DNA of 7,806 bases from JBEKZQ01 sp049509675 (GCA_049509675.1 JBEKZQ010000304.1:1-7806); one strand, 5' to 3'; positions 1 through 6,076 are shown, counted from the stretch's first letter. A program made the numbers and translations. Notes: generated by a model not told the origin, from the letters alone.

Positions 1-120
1 GCGTTTTGACCCGCGTTTTGACCCGCGTTTTGACCCGCGTTTTGACCCGCGTTTTGACCCGCGTTTTGACCCGCGTTTTGACCCGCGTTTTGACCCGCGT
101 TTTGACCCGCGTTTTGACCC
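1..120. repeat. 12-bp tandem repeat array, ten exact copies
   Basis: The unit GCGTTTTGACCC is repeated ten times without a mismatch, and the array is cut by the left edge of the window, so its true length is unknown. Each unit contains TTGACC, five of six bases of a sigma70 -35 box, with no paired -10 elements visible. It lies 3' of the minus-strand nucleotidyltransferase gene. The perfect copies suggest recent expansion by slippage or recombination. Because the array touches the sequence end, it may also be where an assembly stopped. No function can be assigned. Confidence 0.97.
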
Positions 121-182
121 GCCCGTTTTGACCCGGCTGACCCGTTTTGTCCCGTTTTGTCCGCTGACCCGTTTTGTCCGCT
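121..182. repeat. Degenerate continuation of the tandem array
   Basis: The core CCCGTTTTG recurs at 122, 141, 151 and 168 with irregular spacing of 19, 10 and 17 bp. A longer block, GCTGACCCGTTTTGTC, appears at 136-151 and again at 163-178, giving a 27-bp period on top of the short one. This looks like the decayed flank of the exact array at 1-120, as expected when homogenisation acts mainly inside an array. The similarity ends at about 182. Confidence 0.85.
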
Positions 183-225
183 CCGTTAATCAGGATCTTG
201 ACCGTCACCACGTCGCGCGGGAGGC

Positions 226-708
226 TCAGGAAGAGGGAAGATTCTCCAAGTCGTCAAGGTCTTTGTGGCGGCCGGCGGCCTGCTTCAATTTGCGCAGCCA
301 GCGCAGGGAAACAAATCGCAGGTTGTCAAGCTCGATGCTGTCGGAAAAGACGTCGGCTACCGGCATATCCGGAAAGCCGGGGATGTAGTCGTATAGATCG
401 AGAAAACCAAGATCCGTGGTCAGCATCATCAAGTGTTCGCCGCGCACGTAGGGCGGCGACACCGGGACGAGCCTTTCGTGGCCAGTGGCAGGGTCGCGCT
501 GATCGCTGATCCAGCAGGCGTGGATGGATTCGAGGGCCTCCAGCAGGGCAGCCTCCGACGCCGGAGAGCGCTCAAAGATGAGATCGGCGTCCTCGGTGGT
601 ACGCACGTAACCGTGAAAGACGACGGCGTGTCCGCCAATGATGACAAATGGCACGCCGGCGCGAGCCAGAAGCTGAAAGACGTTCAGGGGATCTTCAGAA
701 TTCAACAT
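226..708 (-). CDS. AbiEii-like nucleotidyltransferase family protein
   Basis: This 160-aa protein has the core of a minimal nucleotidyltransferase. A beta-strand with a double glycine (FVIIGGHAV, residues 21-29) is followed by TTEDADLIF (37-45), where D40 and D42 form the expected metal-binding D-x-D pair. The C-terminal segment (132-157, VSLRWLRKLKQAAGRHKDLDDLENL) matches the helix-rich tail of AbiEii/DUF6036-type proteins. Such enzymes transfer a nucleotide to RNA or protein, and several are toxins of toxin-antitoxin or phage-abortive systems; the substrate here is unknown. I chose the ATG at 708 because the protein then begins just before the conserved fold. An in-frame start at 771 would add 21 unlike residues inside the upstream gene. 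No strong Shine-Dalgarno precedes 708, which fits translational coupling to the overlapping upstream ORF. The third acidic residue of the active site cannot be placed with certainty. Confidence 0.82.
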   Translation of the reverse strand: MLNSEDPLNVFQLLARAGVPFVIIGGHAVVFHGYVRTTEDADLIFERSPASEAALLEALESIHACWISDQRDPATGHERLVPVSPPYVRGEHLMMLTTDLGFLDLYDYIPGFPDMPVADVFSDSIELDNLRFVSLRWLRKLKQAAGRHKDLDDLENLPSS

Positions 709-886
709 GAGTGCTGCGCTGACGCAGGTTGCGCACCCAGTACTGCCGGTAGCCTTCGCGCGACGCGGCAAGCAGTTGCCTGGCCCGTCTCTGCAACGCG
801 ACGAAACGTTCCAACCGCTCGCGCGGCGTCAAACGGGCAGTGTCCTGCGACGGGCGACGATCTTCAGTCATAAGGTCCATATTCAT
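695..886 (-). CDS. Small basic helical protein paired with the nucleotidyltransferase
   Basis: This is a predicted 63-aa protein. Its core (residues 20-57, starting TPRERLERFVALQRRARQLL and ending EGYRQYWVRNLRQR) is rich in Arg, Leu and Gln and should be largely alpha-helical. From memory, short proteins of the pattern TPEERLxxFxxLQxxAxxLLxxSxEGYxxFxxRNxRxR occur directly upstream of nucleotidyltransferases in planctomycetes and other bacteria; I could not check this. The stop lies 14 nt inside the next gene, so the two are probably translationally coupled. It could be an antitoxin or adaptor for the enzyme; this is inferred from position only. Starts at 886, 880 and 871 are all possible, and none has a clear ribosome binding site. 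A weak TTGCAG-17 bp-TATCTT promoter (888-916, minus) would give a nearly leaderless message. A longer frame reaching 991 has an unlikely N-terminus. Confidence 0.68.
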   Translation of the reverse strand: MNMDLMTEDRRPSQDTARLTPRERLERFVALQRRARQLLAASREGYRQYWVRNLRQRSTHVEF

Positions 887-1048
887 TAAGATACCCGGCA
901 CGGCCATGACCTGCAACCCTGAGTCGTCACTTCCTGTCCGCTGCAAGAACCCCAATGAAGGCCTTTTGCGGTACCTGGACCTGGCCGACATGCTTCATCT
1001 TCGCATTGCCCTTCTTCTGCTTTTCATTGGAAACGCCTGCCAGGAAAT

Positions 1049-1086
1049 CTTGCCGCACACCCATGCACTCCAGCCGTTGCGGCAGG
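1049..1086. other. Imperfect inverted repeat upstream of the transporter gene
   Basis: TTGCCGCA (1050-1057) faces TGCGGCAG (1078-1085). Seven pairs are perfect (1051-1057 with 1078-1084), extended by a G-T wobble and a C-G pair, giving a 9-bp stem around a 20-nt loop. It ends 38 bp before the start codon at 1125, a plausible place for an operator or leader structure. The rest of 887-1124 shows no convincing gene and no strong promoter. In GC-rich DNA a 7-bp repeat can arise by chance. Confidence 0.3.
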
Positions 1087-1124
1087 CGGCAGAACAGCTA
1101 TGATGGCAGAAAAGGAGTCCTATC

Positions 1125-2540
1125 ATGCAGCGCAGCCATAGCGGCGGTTTCCATCTGGGGTTCGTATCGTTCTGCGCGGCGGTAACCGGCATCGGCGGAT
1201 TCTTGTTCGGCTACGACACGGCGGTGATCAACGGGGCCAATACGTTCCTGCAACAACATTTTCAGTTGGACCCGGAAAAAGACTCGCTGCTGATCGGCCT
1301 GGCCACGGCCGCCGCGATCATCGGATGCGTGCCGGGGGCCATGTCGGCCGGCTTTCTCAGCGACCGCTTCGGCCGCCGCCGCATTCTGTTCCTCTGCGCG
1401 CTGCTGTACGCCGTCTCCGGCGTGCTGTCGGCCATTCCGCAGAACTTCGTGCAGTTCGTGCTGGCGCGCATGCTCAGCGGGGTGGCGATCGGCGTCTCCT
1501 CGATGATCTGTCCGGTCTACATCGCCGAGATTGCCCCGCCCGCTTGGCGCGGCCGGCTGGGAACGCTGTTCCAACTGGGCATCGTCATCGGCATCTTCAT
1601 CACGCTTTTCGCCAACTTGACGATCCAGTCGCTGGGCGATCTGGACTGGAACCTGCGGCTGGGCTGGCGCTGGATGCTGGCCGCCGAGGCATTGCCGGCG
1701 CTCGGCTTCCTGCTATTGCTCTCGCGGATCCCCGAAAGTCCCAAGTGGCTGATCCAGGCTGGCCGCGAGGAGGAAGCGGCCAAAACGCTTCGCCGCATCG
1801 GCGGGTCGAGCTATGCCGAGGCCGAGGTGGCGGCGGTACGCGAGGTCCTGGCCGAGGAACAAGGCAGCTTCGGCGAGTTGTTCTCGGCCGCCTACCGCTT
1901 GCCGCTGGTGATTGCCCTGGTCTTGATGGCCGGCTCGCAACTGTGCGGCATCAACGCCATCATGTATTACTCCACGGATATCTTCAAGAACGCCACCGGC
2001 GACGCCCAGGCCGCCTTCCACTCGTCCTTCTGCATCGGATTGGTGAACCTGCTGGCCACGTTCGTCGCCATCCTGTTGGTCGACAAGGCCGGCCGAAAGC
2101 CATTGTTGCTCGTGGGCAATGCGGTCCAGGTCGCGGCCCTGGTCACCGTCGGCTTTCTCTTCGCCGTCAATCCGCACTCGCCGTGGCTGCTCTGGTTCGT
2201 CATTCTTTATACGGGGGCTTTCGCCACGGCGATGGGGCCGCTGCCCTGGGTCATCTGTGCCGAGATCTTCCCCGCCAAGCTCCGCGGCCGGGCCATGTCG
2301 ATCGCCACCTTCACCATCTGGACGGCCTGCCTGTTGGTCGTGGAAACGGTCCCCATCTGCATGAAGAGCCCACAGGTCGGACCGCGGCTGACCTTCTGGA
2401 TCTACGCAGCGGTTTCGGCCGTCACCTTCCTCCTCATCCTGGTGCTCCTGCCCGAAACCAAGGGCAAGTCGCTGGAAGAGATCGAGAAATCGTGGCGCAA
2501 GCATGACGAATTGGTGCTGGAGCGGACCACGGCGGAATAG
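1125..2540 (+). CDS. Sugar-porter family MFS transporter
   Basis: This 471-aa inner-membrane protein has the 12-helix sugar-porter layout (XylE/GLUT type) and should move a sugar or polyol, probably by proton symport. Signatures in order: GGFLFGYDTAVING with D31 in helix 1, DRFGRRR (80-86), PVYIAEIAPPAWRGRLG (130-146) with Q150 following, PESPKWL (203-209) before the cytoplasmic loop, GINAIMYYS (275-283), VDKAGRKPLL (319-328), GPLPWVICAEIFP (371-383) and PETKGKSLEEIE (443-454). The length is typical. AAAGGAG at 1111-1117, seven bases before the ATG, fixes the start. Aligned by eye with XylE, Q289, N294, N325, W392 and W416 are kept (Q272, N277, N308, W375, W399), but Q288 is S271 and Q415 is I398, so the substrate may not be xylose or glucose. 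It is first in a probable three-gene operon. Confidence 0.93.
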   Translation: MQRSHSGGFHLGFVSFCAAVTGIGGFLFGYDTAVINGANTFLQQHFQLDPEKDSLLIGLATAAAIIGCVPGAMSAGFLSDRFGRRRILFLCALLYAVSGVLSAIPQNFVQFVLARMLSGVAIGVSSMICPVYIAEIAPPAWRGRLGTLFQLGIVIGIFITLFANLTIQSLGDLDWNLRLGWRWMLAAEALPALGFLLLLSRIPESPKWLIQAGREEEAAKTLRRIGGSSYAEAEVAAVREVLAEEQGSFGELFSAAYRLPLVIALVLMAGSQLCGINAIMYYSTDIFKNATGDAQAAFHSSFCIGLVNLLATFVAILLVDKAGRKPLLLVGNAVQVAALVTVGFLFAVNPHSPWLLWFVILYTGAFATAMGPLPWVICAEIFPAKLRGRAMSIATFTIWTACLLVVETVPICMKSPQVGPRLTFWIYAAVSAVTFLLILVLLPETKGKSLEEIEKSWRKHDELVLERTTAE

Positions 2541-2551
2541 AAGGTCAAAGC

Positions 2552-3790
2552 ATGTCGCAATCCGGCCGAAACAGTAACGTGGCCCGACTGGCGTGCGCCG
2601 CCCTGATAGTGTGCGTCTCGGGCGGCGGCGATTGGCGGCAGTTCCGCGGCAACGACAATACGGCCGTGTCGAAGGAAACCGGGCTGCCCCGCACGTTCGA
2701 TCTCGAAACCGGACGCAACGTGGCCTGGAAGGCCCCCCTGCCCGGCCGCGGGCCGTCCAGTCCCATCGTCGTCTCCGGCCGGGTGTTGGTGACCTCGTCC
2801 AGCGGCGCGCACCAGGACCGCTTGCACGTGTCGTGCTTCCACGCCGGCTCGGGCAAACTGCTGTGGCACCGCCAGTTCTGGGCCACCGGCCACACGACCG
2901 TCAATCCGTTCAGTGCCGTGGCCTGTCCCACCCCGGCCAGCGACGGCCGCCGCGTATTCGCCCTATACTCGTCCAACGATCTGGCCTGTTTCGATCTGGA
3001 GGGAAACCTGCAGTGGCTGCGGGGCCTGAGCTACGAAAGCCCCAGCACGCGCAACGACGCAGGCATGTCGAGTTCACCGTTGGTCGTGGGCCGGACGGTC
3101 GTCGTGCAACTGGAGAACCAGGGCCAATCGTTCGCCCTGGGCCTCGAGGCGGCCAGCGGCGCCACCCGTTGGCAAATCCCACGGGAACAGGCCGGCATCT
3201 GGTCGTCGCCCACCGTGCTGCGCGGCAGCGGGGCCGATCGCGACGTCGTGCTCATGCAAGGCCGTTCCGCCCTTTCCGCCCACGATCCGGAAACGGGCCG
3301 GACGTTGTGGACGCATCCGGCGGGCTGCGACACGATCGGTTCGGTCACTACCTGCGGCCAACGGATCTATCTGCCCGCCTATGGATTGCACGCCCTGCTC
3401 AGCGAGTCCTCGGGCCGCCGCGTGCAGGCGCTCTGGTATCAGCCGCGGCTGCGCCTGGATAATCCCAGCCCCGTGGCCGACGGCAATCGCGTGTACGTCG
3501 TCAAACCGCCCGGAATCCTGGCCGGCATTGACGCGGGCGACGGCCACGTCGCCTGGCAATTGCGGTTGCAGGGACCGTTCTGGGCCACTCCGATCCTCGC
3601 CGACGGGCATCTCTACGTGGTCAACTACGACGGGCTGGTGCAAGTGGTGCAACCGGGCCAGGAAGGGAAGCTGGTGGGCGGCGGACGGTTGGACGGCGGC
3701 ATTCTCGCCACGCCGGCTGCGGCCGACGGCGCGTTGTACTTCCGCAACGACGCCACTCTATGGAAGATCGCCTTGCGCGCGGTACAATGA
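2552..3790 (+). CDS. Secreted PQQ-like beta-propeller repeat protein
   Basis: This 412-aa protein starts with a charged then hydrophobic N-terminus (residues 10-25, VARLACAALIVCVSGG), probably a Sec signal; no good lipobox is present. The mature part opens with DWRQFRGN (27-34), typical of planctomycete outer-envelope proteins with a BamB/PQQ-dehydrogenase-like propeller. Blade motifs of the form (D/G)xxxGxxxW recur: GSGKLLW (99-105), EGNLQW, ASGATRW, PETGRTLW and GDGHVAW, with strands such as SSPIVVSGRVLVTSSS between them. No dehydrogenase active-site region is evident, so binding or scaffolding is likelier than catalysis; the ligand is unknown. GAAGG at 2540-2544 lies seven bases before the ATG. 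It begins 11 bp after the transporter stop and ends 9 bp before aroA, which suggests co-transcription. Confidence 0.88.
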   Translation: MSQSGRNSNVARLACAALIVCVSGGGDWRQFRGNDNTAVSKETGLPRTFDLETGRNVAWKAPLPGRGPSSPIVVSGRVLVTSSSGAHQDRLHVSCFHAGSGKLLWHRQFWATGHTTVNPFSAVACPTPASDGRRVFALYSSNDLACFDLEGNLQWLRGLSYESPSTRNDAGMSSSPLVVGRTVVVQLENQGQSFALGLEAASGATRWQIPREQAGIWSSPTVLRGSGADRDVVLMQGRSALSAHDPETGRTLWTHPAGCDTIGSVTTCGQRIYLPAYGLHALLSESSGRRVQALWYQPRLRLDNPSPVADGNRVYVVKPPGILAGIDAGDGHVAWQLRLQGPFWATPILADGHLYVVNYDGLVQVVQPGQEGKLVGGGRLDGGILATPAAADGALYFRNDATLWKIALRAVQ

Positions 3791-3799
3791 TCCGCGACC

Positions 3800-5080
3800 A
3801 TGATGACTGACTTTTTGGAAATCCGTCCCAGTGGAGCGGTACGCGGTTCGATCCGGCCGCCGGGCTCGAAGAGCATTACCAATCGGGCACTGGTCTGCGC
3901 GGCCTTGGCCCGGGGCGAATCGACGCTCACCGGCGTACTGGATTGTGACGACACGCGGGTGATGATCGATGGACTGCGGCAGTTGGGGCTCGTGATCGAA
4001 CACGAGCCGGGGCGGCAGGCGATCCGGATGGTCGGCTGCGGCGGCCGGCCGCCGGCGGCGGGCGCCGAGTTGATGGTGGGAAACAGCGGCACGACGGTCC
4101 GCTTCCTGACGGCCCTGGTCACGCTGGGCCACGGCCGCTTCCGCCTGGACGGCACGCCGCGCATGCGCGAGCGACCGATCCAGGACCTGTTGCACGCGCT
4201 GGAACAATTGGGGGCCGCGGCCGTCAGCGCGCTCGGCAGCGGTTGTCCGCCGGTCGTGGTTCAGGCGGCCGGGCTGCCCGGCGGCCGAGCTACGGTGGCC
4301 GGCAACCTTTCCAGCCAGTTCCTCAGCGCGCTGTTGATGGCCGCCCCCTGCGCAGAACATCCGGTGGAACTGATTGTCCAGGGCCGGCTTGTGTCGCAAC
4401 CCTACGTGGAGATGACGCTCCGCGTGATGGAGGCCTTTGGCATCGCCGTGCAACCATCGGCCGACGGACGGTTTCGCATCCCGGCCCCGAGCGCCTACCG
4501 CGGGGCCCGCTACGAGATTGAGCCCGACGCCTCCGCGGCCAGCTACTTCTTCGCGCTGGCGGCCATTACCGGCGGCCGGGTTACCGTGGAGGGCCTTTCA
4601 CGCGATAGCATCCAGGGCGACGTGGCCTTCTGCGAGTGCCTGGCGCGGATGGGCTGCACGGTCCAGTACGGCCCGGACCAGATCACGGTCGCCGGCGGCC
4701 CCTTGCGCGGCATCGAGGCGGACATGAACGCGATCAGCGACACGGTGCAGACGCTGGCCGCGGTAGCCCTGTTTGCCCAGGGCCCCACGGCCATCCGCGG
4801 CGTGGCCCATATCCGGCACAAGGAGACCGATCGCATCGGCGCACTGGCGGCCGAGTTGCGCAAGCTGGGCGCCGACGTGCATGAGCGCAGCGACGGTCTG
4901 GAGATCACCGCCGGCCCATTGCACGGGGCGCGCTTGCAGACGTACGACGATCATCGCATGGCCATGAGTCTGGCGCTGGTTGGCCTGAGAGTGCCGGGCG
5001 TGATTATCTGCGACCCGGGCTGTACGGCCAAGACGTATCCCCGCTTCTTCGAGGACCTGGGACGGTTAACGGCGGGCTGA
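3800..5080 (+). CDS. aroA: 3-phosphoshikimate 1-carboxyvinyltransferase (EPSP synthase)
   Basis: This cytoplasmic enzyme joins shikimate-3-phosphate and phosphoenolpyruvate to make EPSP, the sixth step of the shikimate pathway to chorismate and aromatic amino acids. At 426 aa it is full length, and several catalytic positions match the E. coli numbering almost exactly. Visible motifs: PPGSKSITNRA (20-30, K24), GNSGTTVRFL (94-103), PRMRERPI (120-127), SSQ (171-173), SDTVQT (313-318, D314), RHKETDR (339-345, E342), DDHRMAM (383-389) and K411 in AKTYPRFFEDL. The 94-103 motif differs from the E. coli GNAGTAMRPL form, with F102 where proline sits, as in many non-proteobacterial enzymes. ATG codons stand at 3800 and 3803, neither with a Shine-Dalgarno, so translation probably couples to the gene 9 bp upstream. 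The last 15 nt overlap the convergent zinc-ribbon gene. Confidence 0.97.
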   Translation: MMTDFLEIRPSGAVRGSIRPPGSKSITNRALVCAALARGESTLTGVLDCDDTRVMIDGLRQLGLVIEHEPGRQAIRMVGCGGRPPAAGAELMVGNSGTTVRFLTALVTLGHGRFRLDGTPRMRERPIQDLLHALEQLGAAAVSALGSGCPPVVVQAAGLPGGRATVAGNLSSQFLSALLMAAPCAEHPVELIVQGRLVSQPYVEMTLRVMEAFGIAVQPSADGRFRIPAPSAYRGARYEIEPDASAASYFFALAAITGGRVTVEGLSRDSIQGDVAFCECLARMGCTVQYGPDQITVAGGPLRGIEADMNAISDTVQTLAAVALFAQGPTAIRGVAHIRHKETDRIGALAAELRKLGADVHERSDGLEITAGPLHGARLQTYDDHRMAMSLALVGLRVPGVIICDPGCTAKTYPRFFEDLGRLTAG

Positions 5081-5317
5081 AGGCGGCGTGGCCTGATGAT
5101 CTCGATGGACCGACAACGACTCCAGCAACTCGTTGGCGCGGCGCAGCAGCGCGCTGCCATGCTCGACTTGCACGCCTCGCACGCTATCGGGATCGGTGGC
5201 TACGAACTTGCCTTGGCAATGTCGGCATACCACCTTGCGACCCAAGTACTCGACCCGAACTTGCACGCCCCGCCCGCACGTCGGGCACTCTTGCAAAAAA
5301 TACGTGTTGTTTGGCAT
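5066..5317 (-). CDS. Small zinc-ribbon protein
   Basis: This 83-aa protein carries two CxxC knuckles, CPTC (11-14) and CRHC (31-34), in the context TYFLQECPTCGR...VEYLGRKVVCRHCQGKF, a treble-clef or zinc-ribbon fold of about 40 residues. The remaining 45 residues are polar, with a predicted helix GSALLRRANELLESL and a loose basic end. From memory, this N-terminal ribbon is widespread in planctomycetes, alone or fused to other domains; its partner is not known. The ATG at 5317 is preferred because AGGGAG (5325-5330 on the complement) sits seven bases upstream; a GTG at 5323 would be too close to it. A strong promoter lies at 5365-5392. The gene runs convergently into aroA, their coding ends overlapping by 15 nt. 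Confidence 0.85.
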   Translation of the reverse strand: MPNNTYFLQECPTCGRGVQVRVEYLGRKVVCRHCQGKFVATDPDSVRGVQVEHGSALLRRANELLESLSVHRDHQATPPSARR

Positions 5318-5364
5318 TGCCACGCTCCCTGCTGTTGCCGGTCGCCAATTCCGTCAGCCCCAGC

Positions 5365-5392
5365 ATTATCGTACATTTTCCGAAACTGTCAA
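5365..5392 (-). promoter_or_regulatory. Sigma70-type promoter for the zinc-ribbon gene
   Basis: Reading the minus strand, a perfect -35 TTGACA (5387-5392) is followed after 16 bp by GATAAT (5365-5370), five of six matches to the -10 consensus. Transcription would start near 5358, leaving a leader of about 40 nt that contains the AGGGAG ribosome binding site. A palindrome abuts the -35 on its upstream side. This is the best-formed promoter in the window. Confidence 0.75.
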
Positions 5393-5409
5393 CTAGGGGT
5401 TTTCCCTAG
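5393..5409. promoter_or_regulatory. Palindrome abutting the -35 box, possible operator
   Basis: CTAGGG (5393-5398) and CCCTAG (5404-5409) form a perfect 6-bp inverted repeat around a 5-nt spacer. It directly adjoins the -35 hexamer of the minus-strand promoter, centred about eight bases upstream of it, where activators often bind. The same CTAGGGG core recurs in the palindrome at 5563-5572. It could instead be a small hairpin at the end of some plus-strand transcript, but no U-tract follows. Confidence 0.45.
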
Positions 5410-5426
5410 CCTGGGGCGGGGGAAAA

Positions 5427-5458
5427 GAACAGGAGAACAGGTGAGCAGGTGAGCAGGT
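5427..5458. repeat. Four-copy 8-bp tandem repeat
   Basis: Four adjacent octamers read GAACAGGA, GAACAGGT, GAGCAGGT and GAGCAGGT, consensus GARCAGGT. The two right-hand copies are identical and divergence increases to the left. The tract lies upstream of the zinc-ribbon promoter in a gene-poor stretch. It resembles simple-sequence slippage and no function is evident. Confidence 0.8.
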
Positions 5459-5527
5459 CAGACTGTTGAAGACGAGTTTGGCAACAACCGGCCGGCTGAG
5501 CAAATCGAGGGCAACCAAGAAACGACG

Positions 5528-5582
5528 CAAGCCCCTGGAAACCAAGGGCTTGTATCTTGTGCCCCCTAGGGGAGTGGCTCCC
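5528..5582. repeat. Cluster of short hairpins and a perfect palindrome
   Basis: Three structures lie within 55 bp. First, CAAGCCC (5528-5534) pairs with GGGCTTG (5546-5552), with a further TGG/CCA inner stem around an AAA loop. Second, CCCCTAGGGG (5563-5572) is a perfect 10-bp palindrome. Third, GGGAG (5570-5574) pairs with CTCCC (5578-5582) across a 3-nt loop, sharing bases with the second. No U-tract follows on either strand, so ordinary intrinsic terminators are unlikely. The stop codon of the coding remnant read on the minus strand falls inside the palindrome, so the first hairpin would sit just downstream of it. Confidence 0.5.
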
Positions 5583-5780
5583 GCTTCCGCTCGGTGTTCA
5601 GTTCCGGCCCAACCTTGCGGCGTTTGTAGGTCACGCTGTAGTCTATTCTACCTTGCCGTCAGTGCCGCTGTCTGCCGGTTTGACGGTCGGCGGCCCGAGA
5701 CGGTTCCAGCCCCCAACGGGCCAAAGGCCGCTCTTGCCTGGCGTGAGAAGCCATCGCGTGCCCGCCCCACCCCCCGCCAT
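5566..5780 (-). pseudogene. Possible small coding remnant with a one-base frameshift
   Basis: From an ATG at 5778-5780 the minus strand reads 45 residues, beginning MAGGGAGTRWLLTPGKSGLW and ending PADSGTDGKVE, before a TAG at 5643-5645. Shifting by one base, the next frame continues as DYSVTYKRRKVGPELNTERK then REPLP to a TAG at 5566-5568. Joining them needs one extra base after TA at 5644-5645, which would restore a Tyr codon. Both halves use mostly G- or C-ending codons and have protein-like composition, unlike the long Arg/Pro-rich frames across the same DNA. AGGAGG stands 12 bases before the ATG, a rather long spacing. The combined product would be about 71 aa. I do not recognise the family, and a chance frame or sequencing error remains possible. 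Confidence 0.3.
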
Positions 5781-5925
5781 CGCTTCTGGCGGCCTCCTGG
5801 GGGCCAGGTCTCGCCGGTGCGGCCAGCCCCCGTCCGGCCCTTGACGACCGGCCCCGACGCGGATACCTTGTATTCGACGCAGCGAGAATCTTCGAGGATT
5901 AGGGACAGTACATGGAGACGACGTG

Positions 5926-6036
5926 ATGCTGTGCGATGGGATACTCGGTATCGCTTTCGGCTATGTCGAGGCGGCGGTGGTCGTCTGCCTGTCGACGATC
6001 CTTGTTCCTTACTACTACAATCATCACCACCACTGA
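5926..6036 (+). CDS. 36-aa single-span membrane protein with a histidine tail
   Basis: This short ORF begins MLCDGILGIAFGYVEAAVVV and ends in STILVPYYYNHHHH. Residues 6-28 form one hydrophobic helix interrupted by E15, followed by three tyrosines, an asparagine and four histidines at the C-terminus, which could bind a metal. GGAG at 5914-5917, eight bases before the ATG, supports translation; a GTG directly before the ATG is an alternative start. It ends 40 bp before the secreted-protein gene and probably shares its transcript. From memory, GYVEAAVVV resembles the first helix of a longer planctomycete membrane family, so this could be a truncated relative; that is unverified. The composition and ribosome binding site argue for a real gene, but so short a frame may arise by chance. 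Confidence 0.5.
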   Translation: MLCDGILGIAFGYVEAAVVVCLSTILVPYYYNHHHH

Positions 6037-6076
6037 GCCACGAGCAACAACCAATCAACACCAAAAAGGATTCACC

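Noticed and set aside
1..182. CRISPR array or replication iterons
   Set aside because: The units are 12 bp and directly adjacent with no unique spacers, so it is not CRISPR. No replication initiator gene or AT-rich segment is present to support iterons.
433..873. 146-aa plus-strand frame opposite the nucleotidyltransferase
   Set aside because: It is antisense to a recognisable enzyme and shows no family motifs.
1713..2504. 263-aa minus-strand frame inside the transporter gene
   Set aside because: It is a shadow of the GC-rich sugar-porter gene on the other strand, with heavy Asp/Gly/Gln/Arg bias and no motifs.
1325..2506. 393-aa plus-strand alternative frame inside the transporter gene
   Set aside because: It is Arg/Gly/His-rich out-of-frame translation of the clearly recognisable MFS gene.
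5562..5650. Possible tRNA or tmRNA 3' end on the minus strand
   Set aside because: The GGGAG/CTCCC stem has a 3-nt loop rather than the 7-nt T-loop, there is no TTCRA sequence, and no cloverleaf partner arms can be drawn.
5841..5869. Promoter for the small membrane ORF operon (TTGACG with TACCTT, 17 bp apart)
   Set aside because: The -35 is good but the -10 matches only three of six positions, too weak to report as a feature.
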